From assembly GCF_000152885.1 (NCBI RefSeq), contig NZ_AAMX01000001.1, positions 124,001-188,000 of the forward strand: DNA of 64,000 nt, given 5' to 3'. The translations under genes and the position numbers were made by a program. Positions within the stretch are counted from its first letter, which is position 1, and each line of letters opens with the position of its first letter. The notes beneath the pieces were generated by a model that saw only the letters and a program-made list of their open reading frames with translations, was not told the origin of the DNA and ran no database searches. This document shows positions 56,830 to 64,000 of the stretch, piece after piece. The stretch comes from Idiomarina baltica OS145 (GTDB taxonomy: Bacteria > Pseudomonadota > Gammaproteobacteria > Enterobacterales > Alteromonadaceae).

Positions 56830-57723
56830 TTATTTATAGCATGTGATACAAGCTCCGCCGCCCTCAACATCGTCATAAATTTCATCGATATCGCTAGACT
56901 CATAAACCCCTTCGATATCACCTAAAAGCGCGTTCCGCCTTTTCTTTTTCTTAAATCGTTCAACTTTTTTCTCATGATTCTCAATAATCTGAGCACGTCT
57001 CTCTGGATCTTCCAGAGTCTCTAACGGCTCACCTTTTCCCATCCAGTAAAACCTTTCTCCAGTGACGTTATTACCCTCGCCTTTCTCGAATTCTTTTGCT
57101 TGTTCAAATAGATCGGGATGGTTCTCTTTCAAACGAATCCACTCTATCTTTTTTTGGTAGAAACAAAACGAGCAACCTGAACGGGAGCGCCAACTATAGT
57201 AATCGGGTAAGTCTAATCCATTTCGTTGGAGAATATTTTCAATATCCGACTTTACTATACCGTCCTCTCTAAACGGCATAACGGTAGTAATCGGTTTATC
57301 AATAGTTAAGAGCCCTGTTCTGCTTGGTTCATCAGCTCGAATACCAACATAATTTACAATCCGATACCCTTCTTTGATGAAGTTGTCAGCCCACTGCTCA
57401 AAAGGTTTTAATTTAAGCTGAACAGTACACCAGCGATCTCGCTGAGACGGAAGAAAATTCTGATGCTTCTTAAGCAATGATTTAAAGTCTAGCTCCCCTC
57501 GTCCATCTATGTCATTTAGTGAACGAGCATTCAGCCTGTGAATAAATCCTAAACGCTCCTCGAGCTTGTCAATGAAATCATTAGTTTCGGGAAGTTCATA
57601 CCCGGTGTCAGTAAAGAAATAGTCGATGTCTAAGTCAGGGCGAGTTTCTTTCATGTAAAGAGCCAGAGCACTGCTATCTTTTCCCCCTGAGAGCCCAAGA
57701 ACATGTTTTATTTTTTCACTCAT
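56830..57723 (-). CDS. sspD: PAPS-reductase-like ATP pyrophosphatase (SspD/DndC-like)
   Basis: Protein of 297 residues from the adenine-nucleotide alpha-hydrolase superfamily. The PP-loop is LSGGKDSS (12-17 SGGKDS). Cysteines in RWCTVQLK and SGCSFC fit the Fe-S cluster seen in DndC. A further CxxC (GGACITCYK) is the extreme C terminus. In the Ssp system this protein activates the DNA phosphate for sulfur insertion. I choose the ATG at 57723 because GGAGGG lies five bases before it and it overlaps the sspC stop by eight bases; an earlier in-frame ATG lies inside sspC without a ribosome site. Confidence 0.9.
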   Translation of the reverse strand: MSEKIKHVLGLSGGKDSSALALYMKETRPDLDIDYFFTDTGYELPETNDFIDKLEERLGFIHRLNARSLNDIDGRGELDFKSLLKKHQNFLPSQRDRWCTVQLKLKPFEQWADNFIKEGYRIVNYVGIRADEPSRTGLLTIDKPITTVMPFREDGIVKSDIENILQRNGLDLPDYYSWRSRSGCSFCFYQKKIEWIRLKENHPDLFEQAKEFEKGEGNNVTGERFYWMGKGEPLETLEDPERRAQIIENHEKKVERFKKKKRRNALLGDIEGVYESSDIDEIYDDVEGGGACITCYK

Positions 57724-60700
57724 TAGTTCCCTCCAAAGCTTCGACAGGATGCATAAGCTCACTAAGTAACTTAACTAAAACCTCTCTTTTTAGATCGTTA
57801 GAAAGTGGTGTAAGTTCCTTGCTCAAAGATTTCAGAAGCCCCTCTATTTCAGGAGCGTTTTCTGTAGTCTTAGATATGTGACCCTCAAGCTCAACCAAAG
57901 CACCAGTTTCATCAGTTGTAATTAGTCCAACAGGTTTCGCTGAGGTTTTCGACGTCAGTTTTGTGAAGGTCTCCTCTCGCCTAAACTGACGACACAAGTT
58001 ATAAATTTCATGCAACCCGTTATTGATATGCTTATCCGTCCAACTCCGCTCAGCCGCTCCGAGTGCTGTTGATACAACCCACTCAAATGAGTTTTTGTTG
58101 TTTATATATCCAGTCAAACGACTTGCGAATTCCTTTATAGACGGCCTATGGGCGGCCTTTGCGACCCGCTCACTTCTTTTTGCGAGCGCCTGGTCAAAGC
58201 TCCCACTTAGCTCTTGCCTGATAATCTGTTTAAATGCATCAACCAGAAGTGTGTGCTGTGATGTTAATTCGTCTATTGCTGACTTTAAGCGTACAGACAA
58301 TTCATCAATAGATTCTTCAGATCCCTGGCCCTTATTGGGAATGTTGAAAATTTCAGGAATATCTTCAAGCACAAGCTTGTATGGGTCATTTGCTCTCAGC
58401 ACACTATTTCGGAGGGCCTTAGCCTCTTTAGATAGTTCGACGCTCTTGTCTTCACAGTCAAAAAGATGGCCTGAGGTTTTCTTCACCCAAGGTGGCAAAG
58501 TATGGATTAGCTTCACAATATGCTTTGCTAGTTCTAGAAGGTTCGAGTCTTCCTTTGATTGCAACTCCGCAGCTGTTGCAATGCTGCGAACCACGTTGGT
58601 TTGGATCGAATCAATCTCAAAATACCTTACTGCAACCTCGTGAGAATGCTTATGTAACTTCTCAACAATAACTTCATCGAGCTGAGGTATGAATATAAAG
58701 CTTTGAGTTGAATCCTTGTCGTAAAAAGCTACCTTTCCCTCTAGAGATTTTAGTAGAGCTAAGGCATAAATACGGCAAAGGCCAGCTGTCAAACCGAAAG
58801 GCGGACGCATCCACATTTCATAAAGCTCTGACAAAGTAACCATTTTGTCTGCCGATTTAATAAAGTTAAAGCCACTCTCCCATAGTCTATAAGCATCTTC
58901 GAATTCTGCTTTTAATTCAGGACTCCAGTCAGATACAAACGCATACCCACACGGAGTCTTCTGGTGCCAACCTTTGCTTTTCAATACGGATAGATAAATA
59001 CCTTTTTCCGGCGGGAAAGTGTTCTCATCAAAACCAAGATCAGACTCATGCTCGCTATTCAGCATTGCGAGCATCAACTTGTTCGTAGCTGAATTGGCGT
59101 TACCGGATGGCTTTGAACGATTTACCAGTTCGTTAATAACTGTAGGAGAGCGGTTGTACATTGAGTCAGCAGCTAGAGAGGCCAACTGTGACAACGCAGC
59201 AATGCCTTTTGACTCGCCCTTATAGAACCATTTCGCACTGGAAAACAACGCTTCAAGCTCGTTGGAAAGACGATGACGAGCATCAGATAAGCGATTGTTT
59301 AATTCCTTTTTTGCTACGTGATCGTGCGCTAACCTATCTTCTCGTTTAAATACGTTATTAATAGCAATTGACTCAATCGCTGATGCTTTTAGCTTACTTG
59401 TACTCTTCGGAGAACCTAATAGTAAACGAGGGTATTCCTTAGATAACTTTTTCAATTCATTGTGGTTTAGTGACTCGCCGATTAGAACAAAGGTACTAAA
59501 CGGCTCTCCTGCCTTCGGTTGCTCTTTCGAATCAACCTGGGAAATCGCTTCTGCGTACTCCACAAAGGTAGTCTCTGTCCACCTCATGGCACCAGTTCTG
59601 TGGTAGTGTGAGGATGCTAGTATGTGAGTTGCAGAGTTGCATTCATTCGCCCAATTTACCCCGTCCTTAATCGACTCAACTTCGCTAGCAATAAGCTCAT
59701 TTACATCAACGTCACTTCCTTGGAAAACAAATAGAGCATTATGTTTTTTTCTAAAAATAAGAACCGACGATTTTTCTAGTTCATCTATTACGCCTTCAAC
59801 CTCTGGCCTTTCAAAGCCGTAACCTTCGTAATATTTAACTAACAGCTCGCGAGTTGCATATAAGTGGAAAGATTGACCAAAAACTGTTAGTAAGGCAACC
59901 AGAGAAGTGAGTTTACGGTACAGCTCTCCATCTTTAGCTCCCGCTCTATAAATTGCGTCGTTTGCTTCGAGCCAAGCCTTTCCATCTGGTGAGCTATTAA
60001 TGAGATGTCCTAAATTAGTCTCTAAATAGTCCCACAGAAGATCCGGCCCATAGAGGTGTAATGAATCCGGCGACCATTCATTTTCCAGAAACCAGCGGAA
60101 GCCATACCTTTCACTTGAAGCTAAAAAACCAAAAATACTTCGCTCATTTTGTGAAAATCGCCGCCTAGAAATTGGCCCCAATAGTAGGCTGACTAGTGGG
60201 TCGATGGGTAAGGCGTTGAGCAACGGAGTAGTTGCAGATATTGCGGGCGGTAACTCAGTCGAAATCGAGTCAACTAACCCTGTGTATTTATTCAGTAGCC
60301 GTTTTTCTACCTCAGGCTCGACCCTGATAGAGTCTGCTATCAGAATAAGAGACTCATCCACGGTTGGGTTATAGCTCAAATCGCGATAGCGACCTTGAAC
60401 TTTTGCCCATTCTTGCTGAGTAAGTGCAGCTTTGCCTTTTGCATACTGATTAAATGCTTGGTGTAGAAAACCAATGATGATGACTGGCTTTTCGGACTTT
60501 TGTGCCAAGTCAGCGAGTTCTTGAAAGAAATACAAATCTCCATCATGACTCGACTGATAATCCAATGCCTTTCCGAGTTCATCGAGTAGAATGACCACTC
60601 CATCTAAGTTCTTCAAGGCTTCTTGAATCGAATTATTAATCGCCTTTAAACAATCGGTATCAGACATAGGAGCGTTGAGACGACTAATCTCACAGTCCAA

Positions 60701-61102
60701 CTGATTGCAAACTGATTCTGCTATAGAGTGTGCAGGGTTATTTAAACCGCACACATGTTTTATGACGCCCCAGCCATTTTTGTAAGGAAACGCTCTTTCA
60801 ATAGTTTCATCTAATGAGTCTGCATTTTTAAATTTATTTAGAGTAGATTGTCGGTGGCTGCTATTACGCCCTAACGCACCCGATATCAGAGCCGCAAGAG
60901 TTGACTTACCCGAACCGTAAGGCCCCGTAACAGTGAATGCTCTTTGTGAACTTCCGTGAATCTCGCGCGCTACAGTAGATATTGTTGATTTCAACGTCCC
61001 ATGAATGATAACTGCGTTTAAAAACTCATCGAAATTATCAGCAACCGCATCGATTCGAACCGAACTCTTGTACTTATCATTAATATAGACACTAGTAGAC
61101 AT
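57716..61102 (-). CDS. sspC: Large P-loop ATPase of the PT system (SspC-like)
   Basis: Protein of 1128 residues. Walker A is GPYGSGKST (60-68) and Walker B is VVILLDELGKAL (D174, E175), in an N-terminal AAA-type ATPase domain that also resembles BREX BrxC-type proteins. The remaining 900 residues are mostly helical with no named domain that I recognise. In known Ssp loci SspC is the ATPase partner of SspB and SspD. The ATG at 61102 overlaps the end of sspB by 11 bases; an in-frame ATG 21 bases earlier has no ribosome site. The overlaps indicate translational coupling of sspB, sspC and sspD. Confidence 0.87.
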   Translation of the reverse strand: MSTSVYINDKYKSSVRIDAVADNFDEFLNAVIIHGTLKSTISTVAREIHGSSQRAFTVTGPYGSGKSTLAALISGALGRNSSHRQSTLNKFKNADSLDETIERAFPYKNGWGVIKHVCGLNNPAHSIAESVCNQLDCEISRLNAPMSDTDCLKAINNSIQEALKNLDGVVILLDELGKALDYQSSHDGDLYFFQELADLAQKSEKPVIIIGFLHQAFNQYAKGKAALTQQEWAKVQGRYRDLSYNPTVDESLILIADSIRVEPEVEKRLLNKYTGLVDSISTELPPAISATTPLLNALPIDPLVSLLLGPISRRRFSQNERSIFGFLASSERYGFRWFLENEWSPDSLHLYGPDLLWDYLETNLGHLINSSPDGKAWLEANDAIYRAGAKDGELYRKLTSLVALLTVFGQSFHLYATRELLVKYYEGYGFERPEVEGVIDELEKSSVLIFRKKHNALFVFQGSDVDVNELIASEVESIKDGVNWANECNSATHILASSHYHRTGAMRWTETTFVEYAEAISQVDSKEQPKAGEPFSTFVLIGESLNHNELKKLSKEYPRLLLGSPKSTSKLKASAIESIAINNVFKREDRLAHDHVAKKELNNRLSDARHRLSNELEALFSSAKWFYKGESKGIAALSQLASLAADSMYNRSPTVINELVNRSKPSGNANSATNKLMLAMLNSEHESDLGFDENTFPPEKGIYLSVLKSKGWHQKTPCGYAFVSDWSPELKAEFEDAYRLWESGFNFIKSADKMVTLSELYEMWMRPPFGLTAGLCRIYALALLKSLEGKVAFYDKDSTQSFIFIPQLDEVIVEKLHKHSHEVAVRYFEIDSIQTNVVRSIATAAELQSKEDSNLLELAKHIVKLIHTLPPWVKKTSGHLFDCEDKSVELSKEAKALRNSVLRANDPYKLVLEDIPEIFNIPNKGQGSEESIDELSVRLKSAIDELTSQHTLLVDAFKQIIRQELSGSFDQALAKRSERVAKAAHRPSIKEFASRLTGYINNKNSFEWVVSTALGAAERSWTDKHINNGLHEIYNLCRQFRREETFTKLTSKTSAKPVGLITTDETGALVELEGHISKTTENAPEIEGLLKSLSKELTPLSNDLKREVLVKLLSELMHPVEALEGTNE

Positions 61103-62036
61103 AGCCGTCACCGTAAAAATCATCTAAAAATTGGGCAGGGTACTTCTTCAGAAACGGGTCAACCATAATTTGTCTCAGCCCAAGAGAATCGGTCCAAGAT
61201 ACTTTTCCGTTTGAAATGGAAGCTAGATCATCTAGCTTATTCGATAACCCTTGCTCAGATAGGCGAAAAATTCTACCAGGGGAACACGGTTTAGAGAGCA
61301 AGGAGTCAAAATCAATGGTGTTAACACCTGACTCAGCCGTCTCATTACCAACAAAACGACAAAGAGCATAGGCGAAAATCTCTGTAGGCAAAGATGGTCG
61401 CTCTGTGAACTCGCTAACGCAAAACCCGCCAGAAACCTCCGTAATGAGCCCCAGCTCAGAAAGTGGTGATGCAAAATGGTCTTCATCAACGGCTTTTGAT
61501 TGCCGTGTTTTTTTACTATAGGTATGCAAAAAGCAATCTACGTCTTTCTTCACAGTAGATTTCTTTCCTGCTTCCATATTTGTCAAACTAATAGTGCTCG
61601 ACATAATTTCGTCGACCAACTTAGGTTTTTCAAAGCTTTGAAAATTACAATAGTTGAAAAAGTAGCGATATGAAGTTAGTAGATCCGTAGAAGAATTCAA
61701 GCGGTAGTGAAGCAACCAAATAGAACCGGTTTTTTCGAGATAAGGATCAGCATTACCATAACTAGCATCTTCCTTAAAAAGAAAGCTACCTAAATCCGTC
61801 ACTGCTAACTGACTTCGTGAATTAACCAAAGAGGACGAAATGACATCAGTCATCTCAGCCCAATAGCGAATTGCGTTCACCATATTTTTACCGACGCCTA
61901 ATGAAACAATGGCATCGCGCACAAAATCATCCGATGACTTTGCATTTTTACTATTATTTATCAGTAGGTTAACAGCTTTATATAGCCACCCATACCGTAG
62001 AGGAAACGTATCATGACCTGAAAATTTCGGTTTCAT
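61092..62036 (-). CDS. sspB: DUF4007 protein, SspB-like DNA nickase
   Basis: Protein of 314 residues that opens with KFSGHDTFPLRYGWLYKAV, the DUF4007 signature. It continues with a helical region including LGVGKNMVNAIRYWAEMTDVI, a winged-helix-like part where the LAVTDLGSFLF segment sits. SspB from described Ssp loci is the nickase that lets sulfur enter one strand. ATG 62036 is chosen because DUF4007 proteins begin at this point; 21 upstream codons in frame overlap the promoter and the inverted repeat. First gene of sspBCD. Confidence 0.9.
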   Translation of the reverse strand: MKPKFSGHDTFPLRYGWLYKAVNLLINNSKNAKSSDDFVRDAIVSLGVGKNMVNAIRYWAEMTDVISSSLVNSRSQLAVTDLGSFLFKEDASYGNADPYLEKTGSIWLLHYRLNSSTDLLTSYRYFFNYCNFQSFEKPKLVDEIMSSTISLTNMEAGKKSTVKKDVDCFLHTYSKKTRQSKAVDEDHFASPLSELGLITEVSGGFCVSEFTERPSLPTEIFAYALCRFVGNETAESGVNTIDFDSLLSKPCSPGRIFRLSEQGLSNKLDDLASISNGKVSWTDSLGLRQIMVDPFLKKYPAQFLDDFYGDGYVY

Positions 62037-62047
62037 TCTCAATACCT

Positions 62048-62068
62048 TTTTGGAGAGTTTCTCCAAAA
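62048..62068. promoter_or_regulatory. Perfect inverted repeat at the sspB transcription start
   Basis: TTTTGGAGA, three bases, TCTCCAAAA. Nine-base arms end 12 bases before the sspB ATG. It lies directly after the -10 of the promoter at 62070-62099, so it can act as an operator over the start site or as a hairpin at the 5' end of the message. Confidence 0.6.
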
Positions 62069-62069
62069 T

Positions 62070-62099
62070 AGCATAGGTAGAGAAAGAGTTTAATAGCAA
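62070..62099 (-). promoter_or_regulatory. Candidate sspBCD promoter
   Basis: On the minus strand TTGCTA (62099-62094), an 18-base spacer and TATGCT (62075-62070). A transcript would start near 62063, inside the inverted repeat, giving a leader of about 27 bases. Confidence 0.5.
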
Positions 62100-62141
62100 G
62101 GACGCCTAATTAAGCTAAAAAAATGATGTCTATATCGAAGA

Positions 62142-62151
62142 GGGTTAACCC
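62142..62151. repeat. Ten-base palindrome between the small island gene and sspB
   Basis: GGGTTAACCC, perfect. It lies some 45 bases upstream of the sspB -35. An 8-base inverted repeat GCCTAATT/AATTAGGC (62104-62111 and 62230-62237) brackets it. These could be regulatory or could end the upstream transcript; there is no T-run. Confidence 0.3.
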
Positions 62152-62240
62152 GCTCGACATATAACCTAAAGTTGTAGACAAGAACTGAATATGCTATTTA
62201 AACACTTAATTTTCAAGCGGTTATCTATGAATTAGGCCTC

Positions 62241-62678
62241 TTAGGCTCTTACCGAATTATCTATAACATCTAAAAAGTTCCAAAGAGGCTTTTGGTCTGT
62301 GTCACTTAATATTTGTATTAACCGAGGCACTCCTGCATGAGCTCTTTGACATGCGAAATCCCAAACTTTTCGCGGGTTCGCCAGTCCATCGAGAGACTCG
62401 CTTTCAGCCAAATAGACGGCCTGTATATACGTAATTCTTTCTGAATTTGACGAGAGAATATGGGCTTGTGTCGCGTTGTAGGTTTTTGAAGGTTTCACCA
62501 AGTCTAGACCTTCAACTGTTGCAAGAACAAACGCAAAAAACCAAAAGTCGACTTGACGTTCAAACGGAGCTATTTCGCTCGAGACGTTTTTGCCCCCCGT
62601 ACTGCAATAGCTTCTAATTCTCTCGGCATAAGCCTCTGGTAGTTCGACATTGTAACTTGCAAACGGATTACTACTCAT
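62241..62678 (-). CDS. Small helical protein, possibly Dnd-system-associated
   Basis: Protein of 145 residues. I do not recognise it securely. Its layout (an ERIRSYC segment, APFERQVDFWFFAFVLATVEGLDLV, then ITYIQAVYLAESESLDGLANPRKVWDFACQRAHAGVPRLIQIL) resembles the small proteins annotated as dnd system-associated protein 4, in which a hydrophobic helix after a polar linker is followed by a helix ending in a gly/leu-rich segment. ATG 62678 has GGAG seven bases upstream and lies one base after the stop of the SMC-like ATPase gene, so the two are co-translated. It is likely a partner of that ATPase. Confidence 0.7.
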   Translation of the reverse strand: MSSNPFASYNVELPEAYAERIRSYCSTGGKNVSSEIAPFERQVDFWFFAFVLATVEGLDLVKPSKTYNATQAHILSSNSERITYIQAVYLAESESLDGLANPRKVWDFACQRAHAGVPRLIQILSDTDQKPLWNFLDVIDNSVRA

Positions 62679-62679
62679 T

Positions 62680-64000
62680 TTAAATCTCCAATAATTTTCG
62701 TTCACATATATCACAGAACTCTCGGTGGTTGCATTCGCACCTCATTACGCTAATGGAGTCTTCATGCGGCTCATTTGCCAACATAGTTGGGTAGTGCGCG
62801 GGGTTTGTTAATGTAAAAACTTTGCCTGCATATCGATCTATTAACTCCTCAACCCCTTTTATTTCATCATGTGTAAGAAATAAAATAGGCTGAGAACCTT
62901 CAATAACAATATTAGACAATACAGATTGCTTTACATATCCGGACATCATTCCTAAAGGGGTGTCAATTATATTAGGCGCCTCAACCTGGCTTACTTTTGT
63001 CAGAGCTAAAATAAACGATAACGTAATAGCTCTTCTAGAGGCTCCGTTCAAGTCTTGGTCTGGATTGAGAAGATGGTCATTCTTTCCATAAACAACGATA
63101 TCAAACTCTTCAGTAAGCTCAGCACGATTGATGAGGGCTCGTTCCTCTGAAACAGCACTTCCGATCATGCCAAGAAATATGCGGTTCATTTCAGAGCTTA
63201 CTTTCTTCAGTTCATCTTTTTTCAAACGCTCAACTATTAATTGAAATACCTCACGAACCTCTTTACTTAAATCCCAGTTAAGAGCTGAATTATTTGTCTT
63301 TCCAAGCTTACTTCGCAACTTATTTAGGGAGTGCTCGGCATCTGCTCGTCGTTGTTGGACATCCTCTATTTTAGTTGCTCTGCTTGAGGCATTTGACAAA
63401 GCAATTCGCAATTCGCTCTCAATCTTTTCTTTGTGCCGTGTTAAGGCTTCTATCTGAGAATCTTCAAGCGTTTGTATCTCAGCCTCAACATCTCTTAGTT
63501 CTGACTCGGTATCCGAAATAGTAATTGAGCAACGGTTAAGTTCATCGAAAAGGTTTGAGTAATTCTCAAGCAACTGTTCGCCGGAATTCTCCGTTTCTAT
63601 ACTTCTAACGGAATAGTAAAGTGACGTAGCAGCCTCTTGAATAGCATCAGATTCTCGACTTTCATCGATTGAACGCTTAATTTCATCCCGTCTCGAAATA
63701 CCCTTTGACGTAACACCATCTAAATCACTTCCACAAAAACAAGTCGTCCGTTCTAAAAGCTCTTCAAGTATCGGTATATTAACCTTTGGGAGCTGCTTCG
63801 ACTTGTTTAATCTATTTAACTTATCTTGTGCCTTTTCTATCTGCCCTTTTAGAAGAGAGCGAGCAGCTAATTCGCCATACCCTAATTGCGATAAGCGCTT
63901 TAATGCCTGCTTCTCTGCCTTTTTCTGTTCTTCTATCCTACGCTCTGCTTTACTTTTCCTTTCAATCAGTACTGATTTATTTCCCAAGCGTATCAAGTCT
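62680..64000 (-). CDS. DndD/SMC-like ATPase, C-terminal part (runs off the right edge)
   Basis: At least 439 residues; the frame is open at the window edge and the Walker A end is missing. A long coiled coil (about 1-210 of the visible part) is broken by TCFCGSDLDG, a hook-like cysteine pair. The ATPase head follows: DLNGASRRAITLSFILAL (signature region), APNIIDTPLGMMSG (Walker B of the DndD type, where IDTPLG is typical) and ILFLTHDE (H-loop). It ends with a zinc-ribbon-like RCECNHREFCDICERK. DndD works in PT modification of double-stranded DNA. Finding such a protein beside an Ssp system, which already has its own ATPase, suggests a second module. Confidence 0.75.
   Translation of the reverse strand, partial: DLIRLGNKSVLIERKSKAERRIEEQKKAEKQALKRLSQLGYGELAARSLLKGQIEKAQDKLNRLNKSKQLPKVNIPILEELLERTTCFCGSDLDGVTSKGISRRDEIKRSIDESRESDAIQEAATSLYYSVRSIETENSGEQLLENYSNLFDELNRCSITISDTESELRDVEAEIQTLEDSQIEALTRHKEKIESELRIALSNASSRATKIEDVQQRRADAEHSLNKLRSKLGKTNNSALNWDLSKEVREVFQLIVERLKKDELKKVSSEMNRIFLGMIGSAVSEERALINRAELTEEFDIVVYGKNDHLLNPDQDLNGASRRAITLSFILALTKVSQVEAPNIIDTPLGMMSGYVKQSVLSNIVIEGSQPILFLTHDEIKGVEELIDRYAGKVFTLTNPAHYPTMLANEPHEDSISVMRCECNHREFCDICERKLLEI

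Noticed and set aside
58540-58549. GGTTCGAGTC, similar to a tRNA T-loop
   Set aside because: It lies inside sspC coding sequence, and no matching acceptor, D or anticodon stems were found around it.
57716-62036. Interpreting the ATPase/PAPS-reductase genes as a type 4 BREX system
   Set aside because: BREX needs PglZ and BrxL-type genes, which are absent, whereas DUF4007 and a desulfurase are present.

Overview
The window reads as chromosome of a marine gammaproteobacterium in the Alteromonadales sense, probably Idiomarinaceae or a near relative. This is an inference from the gene set: Rep, DinB, YbiT and YeeN proteins close to the enterobacterial ones, several large secreted peptidases (M14, prolyl oligopeptidase, tricorn), a cytochrome c5, an FNR with the full set of cluster cysteines, and many c-di-GMP and chemotaxis proteins. 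No rRNA, tRNA, CRISPR array or intact insertion sequence was seen.

Positions 1-13,130 hold the end of rep, a GAF-GAF-GGDEF-EAL protein, cytochrome c5, dinB, a DUF4399 protein, a Cache chemoreceptor, and a minus-strand run of M14 peptidase, membrane GGDEF protein, ktrA and ktrB. Positions 13,200-19,500 are an oxygen-response segment: hemN, fnr, gcdH and a hemerythrin chemoreceptor. FNR-type palindromes sit in front of hemN, fnr (two) and the hemerythrin chemoreceptor. Positions 19,500-23,170 are ppk-ppx behind a Pho-box-like site, followed by ompW, yeeN, an LpxH-like phosphoesterase and a PAS-GGDEF protein. Positions 27,400-35,400 carry a 2OG-Fe dioxygenase, a 1-Cys peroxiredoxin and a complete sufBCDSATE operon whose promoter overlaps an IscR-like palindrome. 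Positions 35,400-52,050 hold a cytochrome b561/PepSY pair, prolyl oligopeptidase, a PhoD-like protein, a glycosyltransferase fused to a degraded phosphoesterase with its flippase-like partner, an SDR, dgkA, a ZIP transporter, an XRE/membrane-protein pair with twin operators, a double cupin, the ABC-F protein YbiT and a tricorn protease.

From about 52,100 to the right edge the sequence becomes visibly more A+T rich and is a defence island. It opens with a decayed hipBA remnant. It then carries a phosphorothioate (PT) DNA-modification and restriction locus of the Ssp type. sspE (DUF262 + DUF1524) and sspA (cysteine desulfurase) lie on the plus strand. sspB (DUF4007), sspC (P-loop ATPase) and sspD (PAPS-reductase-like) lie on the minus strand with overlapping reading frames, convergent with sspA. 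Upstream of sspBCD, running off the window, are a small protein and the C-terminal part of a DndD/SMC-like ATPase. By analogy these may be part of a second PT-linked module. In the known pathway SspA mobilises sulfur, SspD activates the DNA site, SspB nicks, SspC supplies ATPase activity and SspE attacks invading DNA. The genes here fit that scheme, and the least explained part is the right-edge ATPase/small-protein pair.
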